Below, piece after piece: positions 1-9,687 of a stretch of DNA of 10,843 nt. Each line of letters starts with the position of its first letter. Position 1 is the first letter of the stretch. The position numbers and the translations under genes are program-made. Below the pieces are notes generated by a model. The model had not been told where the DNA came from. It was given only the letters and a program-made list of their open reading frames with translations, and made no database searches. The stretch is from the NCBI GenBank assembly GCA_902803345.1, contig CADCPV010000053.1:1-10843 (forward strand), in the 5' to 3' direction. The DNA is from an uncultured Eubacteriales bacterium. Lineage in GTDB: Bacteria; Bacillota_A; Clostridia; Lachnospirales; Lachnospiraceae.

Positions 1-1
1 C

Positions 2-715
2 AGTATGCTGATGGCGGTCCTGATGCGGCAGCTGCAGCAGATTTCCGACTTTCCCTTCGACCTCACCTATCTTGTCATGGATCCGGGCTACAATGAAAAG
101 AACCGGCGGAAAATCGAGGAAAACGCCGCGCTTTTGGAGATTCCGCTGACGATCTTTGAAACCGACATATTTGATGCGGCAAATTCCGTCTCCGAAAGCC
201 CCTGCTATCTCTGCGCCAGGATGCGCCGCGGACATCTCTATCATAAGGCACAGGATCTATGCTGCAACAAGATCGCGCTCGGGCATCACCTGAACGATGC
301 GATCGAAACCGTGCTGATGTCCATGTTCTACAGTGCGAAAATCGAGACGATGATTCCGAAGGTACATTCCGACAATTTCCCCGGCATGGAACTGATCCGT
401 CCGATGTACGGCATCCGCGAGGAGGACATCATCGCCTGGGCGCACTACAATTCCCTCGAATTCATTCGCTGCGCCTGCCGATTCACGGAACGCACGGAAG
501 CACTTCTCGGACTCAACGACAAGGAAAGCCTCTCAAAACGCCGCGAAGTCAAGGAACTGATCCGCTTGCTTTCAAAAGAAAATCCGGACATTGAGCACAA
601 CATATGGAATGCCCTGCACAATGTCCAGATTGATACCTTCCCCGGATATACGCATAACCGCGTACGGGAAAGCTTTCTCAAAAACTATTCTGCCGAAGAA
701 TCCGAAGATGCCTGA
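2..715 (+). CDS. TtcA-like PP-loop ATPase (tRNA-thiolation family), 5' truncated by window edge
   Basis: This is a partial gene. The first complete codon (2-4) is Ser, followed by MLMAVLMRQLQ. In TtcA/TilS-type enzymes that is the residue run just after SGGKD, so the ATP-binding PP-loop and the true start lie left of the window and the ATG at 5 is internal. Counting from that Met, a CYLC pair (residues 67 and 70) precedes RMRRG, then GHHLNDAIET (93-102), then the IRPMYGIREEDI segment (131-142) and FIRCACRFTE (153-162). In TtcA, a CxxC pair and one further Cys hold a [4Fe-4S] cluster, and the enzyme adenylates and thiolates C32 of certain tRNAs. C67, C70 and C156 are the likely equivalents. 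The family call is strong. The exact substrate is not, because Gram-positive homologues of this type are often left as generic PP-loop ATPases. The gene converges on the lipoprotein gene across a long palindrome. Confidence 0.85.
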   Translation, partial: SMLMAVLMRQLQQISDFPFDLTYLVMDPGYNEKNRRKIEENAALLEIPLTIFETDIFDAANSVSESPCYLCARMRRGHLYHKAQDLCCNKIALGHHLNDAIETVLMSMFYSAKIETMIPKVHSDNFPGMELIRPMYGIREEDIIAWAHYNSLEFIRCACRFTERTEALLGLNDKESLSKRREVKELIRLLSKENPDIEHNIWNALHNVQIDTFPGYTHNRVRESFLKNYSAEESEDA

Positions 716-723
716 ACGCTTCT

Positions 724-805
724 TTGACCCGCCCGGGGACAGGTACCAAATGGGTCAACTGACGAAGCAGTTGACCCATTTGGTACCTGTCCCCGGGCGG
801 GTCAA
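724..805. repeat. Perfect 38-bp inverted repeat (REP-like palindrome), possible bidirectional terminator
   Basis: The arms at 724-761 and 768-805 are exact reverse complements around a 6-base loop (ACGAAG, 762-767). The element starts 9 bases after the TtcA-like stop and ends one base before the lipoprotein stop codon (807-809), so it fills the convergent gap. Each arm opens with TTGACCC and carries GGGTCAA at its inner end, with CCCGGG and GGTACC in between. No T-run follows the stem on either strand, so it is not a textbook intrinsic terminator, although such a stem could still stop or protect both converging transcripts. I recall GGGGACAGGTACC-type palindromes as dispersed REP-like elements in Bacillota and other bacteria. 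That recollection and the mobile origin are inference; the symmetry is directly visible. Confidence 0.9.
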
Positions 806-806
806 T

Positions 807-3800
807 TCACCCTTTCGCATCATCCACGACATAAGGCCAGCCGTTTTCCATGGCAAAGCGATGCGCCGGTGAGTTTGCTTCCACATGGAAGATGATCTTA
901 TTGCGCTCCTGATAGTCATAGCGGTATTCGTTGAAAGCCTTTGCGCCGATCACCTGAACCGATCCCGGAATATAAATATCGGTAATATATTCGCAGTACC
1001 AGAATGCATAATCCCGGATTTCATATACGCCGTCCGGAACAATCACTTCTCCCATCATGGCCGACGGGCAGGAAATCAGGGCTTTTCCGGCGCGATCCAG
1101 CAGCATGTACCCGTCATTTTTGAAAGATCCGTTCTCATCTGAAACCACGTATTCGCCCGCAGAAAGCGCGCCGAGCGCCATATCGCCGAATTCCCTGAGC
1201 CGGCTTCCCAGATCCAGCACATAGATTACCCCAACGTTAATGGATGTATCCTGTGATCCGAAGGCCTCCGTTCCGAGCACATAGAGGCTGTCCGGAAGCG
1301 AAACTTCCGCGATCTCAGTCTCATAAAACGCATAATCGCCGATTTCCTCCACACCTTCCTCGAGCGTCACCTCCGAAAGCATCCTGCAGTAGGAAAAAGC
1401 TTCATTCGGTATCTTTTTTGCGGCAATTGTCGCCGAAGTCAGGCTTGTCGCATAAAAAGCATTGCTGCCGAGCGATTCCACTGTCGCGGGCACTGTGATT
1501 TCTCTGAGTCCGCTCATGGAGAAGGCCGATTCTCCGATTACCGAGACCGTTTCAGGGATTTCAATATTCTCCAGACTGAGACAGAACTGGAAGGCGTAAG
1601 GTCCGATTTCCGTAAGCGTTTCCGGGAATTCAACCGAAGTCAGCGGCTGGGAACTCAGTGCATAGTCTCCGATCCTGACCGTCCCTTCCGGCACGCTGAA
1701 ATGACCGTCCGCATCCGGAAGACAGGCTGCAATCAGGACCGTTCCGTCTGCAGAATACAGCGAACCTTCCCGGACGGAGAAAGCGGTATTTTCCTGGGAC
1801 AGAATGAATTCCTTCGTAAAGACATCGCAGAATGCGCCCGGCTCGATATCCGTCAGACTGTCCGGAATCCGAAGGCCTTCTTCGAATGAAGTGCCTTTTC
1901 CGAGTGCGCGTGTTCCGAGGTGCTGCAGGGTGCCGGGCAGTTCCGAAAGCGGGAAGCTGCAGTAGAAAAAGGCTTCATTTCCGATATCCCGGATGCTGTC
2001 AGGCAGTGTAATATCCTGCTCCTCCATAAAGCTGAACGCATGCGGTGCAATGATTTCAACCGTATCCGGAATATAGAGTCCCCGAAGGTTTGTGATCCCC
2101 CCTAATTCGATGCTGTAAATTCCGCCTCCGATCACGGTCAGCGGAAGACCCTGAATCTCTTCCGGAAGTTCAATATACTCGTCATCGCCCTCGTAGTAAT
2201 AGAATACCGCATGCGTATCCTTCAGGAAGAAATGCATTTCCCCTTCATCCGTTTTCAGGATTTCTTCAGAACGGATCGGTTCCGTATCATAAGACAGCGA
2301 GATTTCCTCCGCCTTTGCATAGCTTTCCGCATAGGATCCGGGACTGCAGTGGAAAACGAGGCTCGCTTTCCTGCTGCTTTCTCCCCGGATGCGGATCAGG
2401 CCGTCCGGCAGGTACAGTTCTATCGTATAGAAATAACCCAGATCGAACACATCCAGTTCATCCAGCACCGCAAGATCGAGGTCGCGGATTCCGTCCGGAA
2501 CCACATAACTTCTGTAGGGTGTTCCGGCAAATTCCAGAAGCGCATCACCGGCTTTATTCGAAAGCGCGCCGGAGACTTCGGAATAGCGTGGATTGTCCGG
2601 ATGCACTGAGAATGTCCGGACCGGATACCCGATAAAGGCACCGGTTCCGATTTCGGTCAGTTTCTCCGGAATATAGATTTCCTGCGTATCCCAGGTGAGA
2701 TCCATGGGATCAATGCCCTCGTACACAGCTGAAAAGGCGTATTTCCCGACCTTTTCGAGACTCTCCGGGAAAACGGGCATCTGAAGCGACCCGGCCCCGA
2801 AAAAGGCATAACTTCCGACAGAGAAAAGTCCGTCCGGAAGCTGAACCGTATCGAGTGAGGACAGGGAAAAAGCGTCCTGCGCAATGCTGATGGCACTGTC
2901 ATCTATGATAAGACTCCCCGTTTTTGCCGCAGGACAGGCGATCAGCACCTCATGATTCCTGTTGTACATGATCCCGTCAACTGAACAGTAATGCGGATTA
3001 TCAGGACTGATCCGGATTTCCGAAAGGTTTCGGCAGCAGGCAAATGCTCCGTTCTCAACGAAAGTCGTTTCCGCAGGAAGCTCGATTTCCGTGAGCGAAT
3101 CGCATCCGTAAAAGGCATAGGGCCCGATGGCACTCAGATGTTCCGGCAGGTCAACACGCAGAAGCGCTCTGCAGTTTCCGAAGGCACGTTCCCGGATGTC
3201 GCAAAGCGTCTTCGGAAGATTGATTGTCTCTAAACTGATGCAGTTCAGGAAAGCCTCCGCGCCGATTGATTCAATTCCTTCCGGAAGCACAACTTCCCGG
3301 ACCGGCGTGAAGCCGGTTTCATTATAGAGTACGGTATTCGAAAAAGCCCTCTCTCCGATAAGCGTGAGCGGAACCCCCGAAACCAGTTCGGGAAGCTCCA
3401 CACGTTCATCCGTTCCGGTATAGGAAAGCAGTTCTGCGTGATCCGCATAAACCGCGAAGCTGAGCACTCCGAGAACGGTGCTCTCCTTCACGATTTCAAA
3501 CTCTTTTTCCGGGCTGATTGCGGAAGGCTCTGTGACATAGAGGAGTCCGTTTGCATCTTCCAGCGTCACGACATAATACAGCTCCTCCGAAAGCTCAGAG
3601 GCATGCACAGTTGTGAAATCCAGCATGTCTGTGAGCGCACGATGAACAGCGCCGGAGTCACCGCTTTTCCGCCATTCATTCACCGGAAGCAGCTGTCCTT
3701 CCGAACCCCAGGCCGGAATCAGCCGGGCATAATCATACACGACGGCATCATAATTGAAGAATTCAATGTTTTCACGGCCGGATGAATCAATCTGGGAAGC

Positions 3801-5780
3801 GCTCCCGCCGACGCCCTGAATGGAGATTGCCCCGGATTTCACATCATAAACGAGGGTCACCGTAATTTCCTGCGTCTCGGCGATCTTCCGGTCTTCTTTG
3901 CGGATGCCGCCTGAAAGCAGGGATGTCTGCTGCGTTTTCAGCACACGCCGGCGTTTTGTGGATTCGGTTTCCGCAACCGGCCAGACAGTCGTTTCCCAGT
4001 CAGTCACAAGACAGATCAGCTCCGGGTCCATCGGAAGGTGCACCACGCCGTCCTTATCCCAGGACACACGGCAGTTCGAAACGATCGGAACGTACGCTCC
4101 CTCGCCGGATTTTCTGAGTATGGAATATCGGACGGAAATCAGTTCGGACTGCTGCTCCTCGCTCATCTGAAGCAGGTACTCTCCCTCCGATTCTTCGGGC
4201 AGAAGATCATCCCAGTCCTTTCTTGTTGCACTCTGCCACTCCCGGCTGATTTTCGAAAGAAACTTGCTGTATGCCGGATTCAGGCCGAGTGAATCGTAAA
4301 CCTCGCGCATTTCATAATACTGGCTGCGGTTTACAGCCGGGAAATACATGGAAATCCCGCCTGCATCCTCTAAATTGCTGTAGTTTTCGATGACAGCATC
4401 CGACAGGGCTTTCTGCGCTTCCCGAAGATCCGAACCGCTCAGGCCCGAAATGGTATTGAAGAAGCCCTGCAGATCCACTAAATCATAGTAATAGGAGCTG
4501 CCGCCCGAGGCATCTGTCACGGAACCGAAGCTTCTCGTGTCTGCGCGAAGCAGTGCAATTTCCGAAAAGCCGTCTTTCGTCAACTGTCCCGAGAGTTTTT
4601 CCGCAGCATCGGAAACAACCCGCTGGAGTTCCCGGACTTTCGTTAAATCCGTACAGGAAAGCGTCAGGTCCGGGTGATAGCGCTCTGACAGCCGGTCTTC
4701 ATAATGAGCCCGGAAGGCCTCGATGATATCTTTCGAAATCTGCACACCATCTTCTGTTTCGTTGAGGCTCTTAAGGAAATGATAATCCCAGCCATCGCCT
4801 GGTTCCAGTTCTTCGGAGGCAACGAACAGTTCCGCGAAATCCGCAAAGACCGTCATGGTTTCAAGATTGCCCATCATACAGGCATCAAAGCCGACGATAT
4901 CCAGCTTGCGGTTTCCGGAAAACAGCGTGTTCTGCATCGCCGTCTGAAGTTCCGACAAAAGAAGTCCGTCGCCCTGGAACAGTTCATCGGAGCCGTAGCC
5001 CCACAGAGGCCCTCCGCCGTGATCCCAGAAGACCAGCGCGTAATGCTCTGCGGGATAATATTCCGTGCAGAAATTCACAAAAGCCGCAAGGGTTCCCGGT
5101 GCCCCCATGTCCGCATTCTTTTCGGTGGAAGCGACCAGCCGGTCCTCTGTTCTGAGGCTCAGATCCAGTACAGAATTCCGGTCGCAGGGAATATCGGACT
5201 GCCAGCGCGAACTGCCACCGGTGTACAGGATCAGATTGGAACGGTCATAATCCAATCCAGCATCCGCCATCTCTTCGATATCCTGACTTGCCGCACCGAG
5301 CGCACTCTCGAGGTTCGATCCGATCATATAGACCATGACCGTCCAGGTTTTTTCTTTCTGGTTCCGAACGCCGTATGGCGTGATCTTTGCATCTTCCGGA
5401 TTGAACATCTGGTTCTTTTTGGCAAGGGCGCGCGTATATTCCCCGGAGGTTTCGGAATCAGCCGTTTCTGGTTCTGCAGTCTCAGATTCAGTTGTTTCCG
5501 GTTCAGACGTTTCCGGCTCTGATGTTTCCGTTTCCGAAGTCTCCGGCTCCGAAGCAGTTTCCGTTTCTTCCTTCGTCTCCGACGAAGGCGTTTCCGGCGC
5601 AGTCTCCGAAGTTTCCGCGGTCGATTCCTCAGCCGTCCCTGCAGCGGTTTCCGAAGAACGCATCGTTTCGTCCTCCGAAGAAGTTCTGATAACGGCCGGA
5701 CTCCCGATACAGCCTGTACAAAGAAGTGCAAGCGAAAGGAGTACTGCGATCACGCTTTTTTTCCGGCTTTGTTTATTCAT
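807..5780 (-). CDS. Secreted lipoprotein: clostripain-family (C11) cysteine peptidase fused to BspA-like leucine-rich repeats
   Basis: The product has 1657 residues. The N-terminus has basic residues (K3, R6-K8), a hydrophobic stretch (9-20) and a lipobox-like LCTGC ending at C24, so it is probably lipidated and anchored outside the membrane. A Ser/Thr/Glu/Pro-rich stalk follows (about 33-112). The peptidase domain begins near KTWTVMVYMIGSN (144-156). H254 in FWDHGGG and C301 in GFDACMMG match the His/Cys dyad of clostripain-type peptidases, which cut after Arg or Lys. D299, two residues before the Cys, is also typical. Residues of about 540-770 are unassigned. From about 790 to 1640 the chain is BspA-type LRR (LxxIGxxAF.C.xLxxIxLP) in two blocks split near 1110-1190, with four inserted DGxxYxxxGxxLIxCP-type modules. 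BspA-like LRRs usually bind host or matrix proteins; the target here is unknown. The start is supported by AGAGG at 5789-5793, 8 nt upstream of the ATG. The gene lies 44 nt after radA. Confidence 0.88.
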   Translation of the reverse strand: MNKQSRKKSVIAVLLSLALLCTGCIGSPAVIRTSSEDETMRSSETAAGTAEESTAETSETAPETPSSETKEETETASEPETSETETSEPETSEPETTESETAEPETADSETSGEYTRALAKKNQMFNPEDAKITPYGVRNQKEKTWTVMVYMIGSNLESALGAASQDIEEMADAGLDYDRSNLILYTGGSSRWQSDIPCDRNSVLDLSLRTEDRLVASTEKNADMGAPGTLAAFVNFCTEYYPAEHYALVFWDHGGGPLWGYGSDELFQGDGLLLSELQTAMQNTLFSGNRKLDIVGFDACMMGNLETMTVFADFAELFVASEELEPGDGWDYHFLKSLNETEDGVQISKDIIEAFRAHYEDRLSERYHPDLTLSCTDLTKVRELQRVVSDAAEKLSGQLTKDGFSEIALLRADTRSFGSVTDASGGSSYYYDLVDLQGFFNTISGLSGSDLREAQKALSDAVIENYSNLEDAGGISMYFPAVNRSQYYEMREVYDSLGLNPAYSKFLSKISREWQSATRKDWDDLLPEESEGEYLLQMSEEQQSELISVRYSILRKSGEGAYVPIVSNCRVSWDKDGVVHLPMDPELICLVTDWETTVWPVAETESTKRRRVLKTQQTSLLSGGIRKEDRKIAETQEITVTLVYDVKSGAISIQGVGGSASQIDSSGRENIEFFNYDAVVYDYARLIPAWGSEGQLLPVNEWRKSGDSGAVHRALTDMLDFTTVHASELSEELYYVVTLEDANGLLYVTEPSAISPEKEFEIVKESTVLGVLSFAVYADHAELLSYTGTDERVELPELVSGVPLTLIGERAFSNTVLYNETGFTPVREVVLPEGIESIGAEAFLNCISLETINLPKTLCDIRERAFGNCRALLRVDLPEHLSAIGPYAFYGCDSLTEIELPAETTFVENGAFACCRNLSEIRISPDNPHYCSVDGIMYNRNHEVLIACPAAKTGSLIIDDSAISIAQDAFSLSSLDTVQLPDGLFSVGSYAFFGAGSLQMPVFPESLEKVGKYAFSAVYEGIDPMDLTWDTQEIYIPEKLTEIGTGAFIGYPVRTFSVHPDNPRYSEVSGALSNKAGDALLEFAGTPYRSYVVPDGIRDLDLAVLDELDVFDLGYFYTIELYLPDGLIRIRGESSRKASLVFHCSPGSYAESYAKAEEISLSYDTEPIRSEEILKTDEGEMHFFLKDTHAVFYYYEGDDEYIELPEEIQGLPLTVIGGGIYSIELGGITNLRGLYIPDTVEIIAPHAFSFMEEQDITLPDSIRDIGNEAFFYCSFPLSELPGTLQHLGTRALGKGTSFEEGLRIPDSLTDIEPGAFCDVFTKEFILSQENTAFSVREGSLYSADGTVLIAACLPDADGHFSVPEGTVRIGDYALSSQPLTSVEFPETLTEIGPYAFQFCLSLENIEIPETVSVIGESAFSMSGLREITVPATVESLGSNAFYATSLTSATIAAKKIPNEAFSYCRMLSEVTLEEGVEEIGDYAFYETEIAEVSLPDSLYVLGTEAFGSQDTSINVGVIYVLDLGSRLREFGDMALGALSAGEYVVSDENGSFKNDGYMLLDRAGKALISCPSAMMGEVIVPDGVYEIRDYAFWYCEYITDIYIPGSVQVIGAKAFNEYRYDYQERNKIIFHVEANSPAHRFAMENGWPYVVDDAKG
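5449..5553 (-). repeat. Seven tandem 15-bp units encoding a pentapeptide-repeat stalk
   Basis: Seven adjacent 15-base units can be read on the plus strand starting at 5449, 5464, 5479, 5494, 5509, 5524 and 5539. Most begin GTTTC or GTCTC and continue with a GG-TC/GA-type half. On the coding (minus) strand they give pentads of the form x-x-x-E-T (SETET, SEPET, SEPET, TESET, AEPET, ADSET and a first degenerate one) at about residues 77-111 of the lipoprotein. The units vary at third positions and in the two variable residues, so this is an aged repeat rather than a fresh slippage product. It makes an acidic, proline-spaced, probably extended stalk between the lipid anchor and the peptidase domain. 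Confidence 0.8.
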
Positions 5781-5803
5781 ACGCTCATCCTCTTCAGCAT
5801 AAG

Positions 5804-5840
5804 AAAACGCCCGGGACTATGATGTCAGCCGGGCTGTTTT
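5804..5840 (-). terminator. Hairpin at the radA stop codon, candidate intrinsic terminator or attenuator
   Basis: On the minus strand GCCCGG (5834-5829) pairs with CCGGGC (5814-5809). Inside, GAC pairs with GTC around a 6-base loop, with a CT bulge. Outside, AAAAC (5840-5836) pairs with GTTTT (5808-5804), with one bulged A. The 3' side runs into GTTTTCTTAT, a short broken T-run. The radA stop codon (5827-5825) sits in the inner part of the hairpin. The plus strand also shows a T-run after the stem (TGTTTTTT, 5835-5842), but no plus-strand gene ends here. It may stop or weaken transcription between radA and the lipoprotein gene. It is moderate in strength because of the bulges and the interrupted T-run. 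Confidence 0.5.
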
Positions 5841-7207
5841 TTCGATAAAAGGCGCACCAGGTCCCGGATATTCTGGACCGGCACACAGTACTGCCTGAGT
5901 TCTTTCGGCATTTTTTCAGCAGAGATCTTCGGAAGAATCACGCGGCTGTATCCTAATTTGACAGCTTCGCGTACCCGTAAGGGCGCGTTGGAAACGCCGC
6001 GGATTTCGCCGGTCAGGCCGATCTCGCCGAATGCGATCTCATCCTCACCTGCCGCGATATCATAATAACCGGAAATTACAGAAAGCACAACCGCAAGATC
6101 GATAGAGGGCTCCGAAACCCGCATTCCGCCCGTGATATTGACATAAACGTCATACTCGCCGAGGGAAATGCCCGCGCGTTTTTCGATGACGGCAATCAAC
6201 AGGTTCAGCCGGTTGTAGTCAATTCCGACAGCCGTACGCCGCGGCAGGCCGAAATTCGTCCGCGCGACAAGCGCCTGAATCTCCAAAAGCATCGGCCTTG
6301 TGCCTTCCATGACACAGGTCACAGAAGATCCGGACATCCCTAAAGGCCGTCCGCTCAGCATATACTCCGAGGGGTTTTCGACTTCCGAAAGGCCCTGCTC
6401 GCCCATTTCAAAGACACCGACCTCATTCGTCGCACCGAAACGGTTTTTGACAGCCCGAAGCAGGCGGTATACAGCCGAACGGTCGCCTTCAAAATACAGC
6501 ACCGTATCGACCATATGCTCCAGCACCCGAGGCCCGGCAACAGTGCCTTCCTTTGTCACATGACCGACAAGGAAAATCGTGATATTCTGCTGTTTCGCGG
6601 TCTGCATCAGCACACTCGTGCATTCCCGGACCTGGGAAACCGAGCCGGGCGCGGAACTGATATCTTCGCGGTACATGGTCTGGATCGAATCGATCACACA
6701 GAATTCCGGCTTTTCCTGGTCAATCAGCTCCTCGATCACGTCAAGATTCGTTTCCGAAGCCATCCGGATATCACCGGAAAACTCCCCCATCCGGTCCGCA
6801 CGGAGGCGGATCTGCTGCAGAGATTCCTCACCGGAAACATAGAGCACACGTTTTCCATGTTCTGAGAGACAGCGGCTCACCTGCAGGAGAATCGTGGATT
6901 TGCCGATACCGGGATCGCCGCCGAGAAGCACCAGGGATCCGGGCACGATCCCGCCGCCAAGAACCCGGTCCAGTTCCTGCATGCCGGAACTGATCCGGTA
7001 ATGGTCCTGTGTCGGAACATCGCGAAGCGAGGTCGCAGCTGTCTTCCGGAGCGTTCCCCGGTCGCGCGCCGTACCGGACGCAGCTTTGATTGCGACAGGT
7101 TCTTCGACAAAGCTGTTCCAGGCGCGGCAGCCCGGGCACTGGCCCATCCATTTGCTGCTTTCGTAGCCGCATTCCTTACAGAAAAAGACGGTATTCTTTT
7201 TCGCCAT
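5825..7207 (-). CDS. radA: DNA repair protein RadA (Sms), RecA-like branch-migration ATPase
   Basis: The product has 460 residues, normal for RadA. A four-Cys zinc finger (C10, C13, C24, C27, in CKECG and CPGC) opens the protein. Next come the Walker A motif GDPGIGKST (97-105), a Walker B-like FCVIDSIQT (169-177), and the RadA signature KNRFG (254-258). The C-terminal part is the Lon-protease-like domain (GEIGLTGEIRGVSNAPLR region), which in RadA is structural rather than proteolytic. In other bacteria RadA unwinds and extends recombination intermediates together with RecA. The start is supported by GGAG at 7221-7218, 10 nt before the ATG. This site lies inside the last codons of clpC, and the clpC stop is only 5 nt upstream of the ATG, so the two are probably translationally coupled. 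In Bacillus subtilis disA follows radA; here a lipoprotein gene does. Confidence 0.97.
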   Translation of the reverse strand: MAKKNTVFFCKECGYESSKWMGQCPGCRAWNSFVEEPVAIKAASGTARDRGTLRKTAATSLRDVPTQDHYRISSGMQELDRVLGGGIVPGSLVLLGGDPGIGKSTILLQVSRCLSEHGKRVLYVSGEESLQQIRLRADRMGEFSGDIRMASETNLDVIEELIDQEKPEFCVIDSIQTMYREDISSAPGSVSQVRECTSVLMQTAKQQNITIFLVGHVTKEGTVAGPRVLEHMVDTVLYFEGDRSAVYRLLRAVKNRFGATNEVGVFEMGEQGLSEVENPSEYMLSGRPLGMSGSSVTCVMEGTRPMLLEIQALVARTNFGLPRRTAVGIDYNRLNLLIAVIEKRAGISLGEYDVYVNITGGMRVSEPSIDLAVVLSVISGYYDIAAGEDEIAFGEIGLTGEIRGVSNAPLRVREAVKLGYSRVILPKISAEKMPKELRQYCVPVQNIRDLVRLLSKKQPG

Positions 7208-7212
7208 GCAGT

Positions 7213-9669
<2,457 letters not shown>

Positions 9670-9687
9670 TAACCTTTTACTCCTTTT

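Noticed and set aside
741..785. A CtsR operator within the palindrome (GGGTCAA/TTGACCC)
   Set aside because: CtsR boxes are direct heptad repeats (RGTCAAA, three bases, RGTCAAA) near promoters. Here the motifs are inverted, lack the AAA end and lie at gene 3' ends.
591..872. A 93-codon plus-strand frame running through the palindrome
   Set aside because: It overlaps the end of the TtcA-like gene in another frame, reads through the inverted repeat and enters the lipoprotein gene antisense. Translated palindromes of this kind are a common source of spurious small proteins.
4704..5522. A 272-codon open frame on the plus strand opposite the peptidase domain
   Set aside because: It lies wholly antisense to a gene with clear active-site motifs, has no recognisable domain, and ends in a low-complexity Phe/Arg-rich tail that mirrors the repeat stalk. 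It is a shadow frame of GC-rich coding DNA.
5335..5802. A Ser/Val-rich 155-codon frame on the plus strand (SGSDVS-type repeats)
   Set aside because: Its repetitive look comes entirely from the 15-bp units that encode the lipoprotein stalk on the other strand. There is no independent support.
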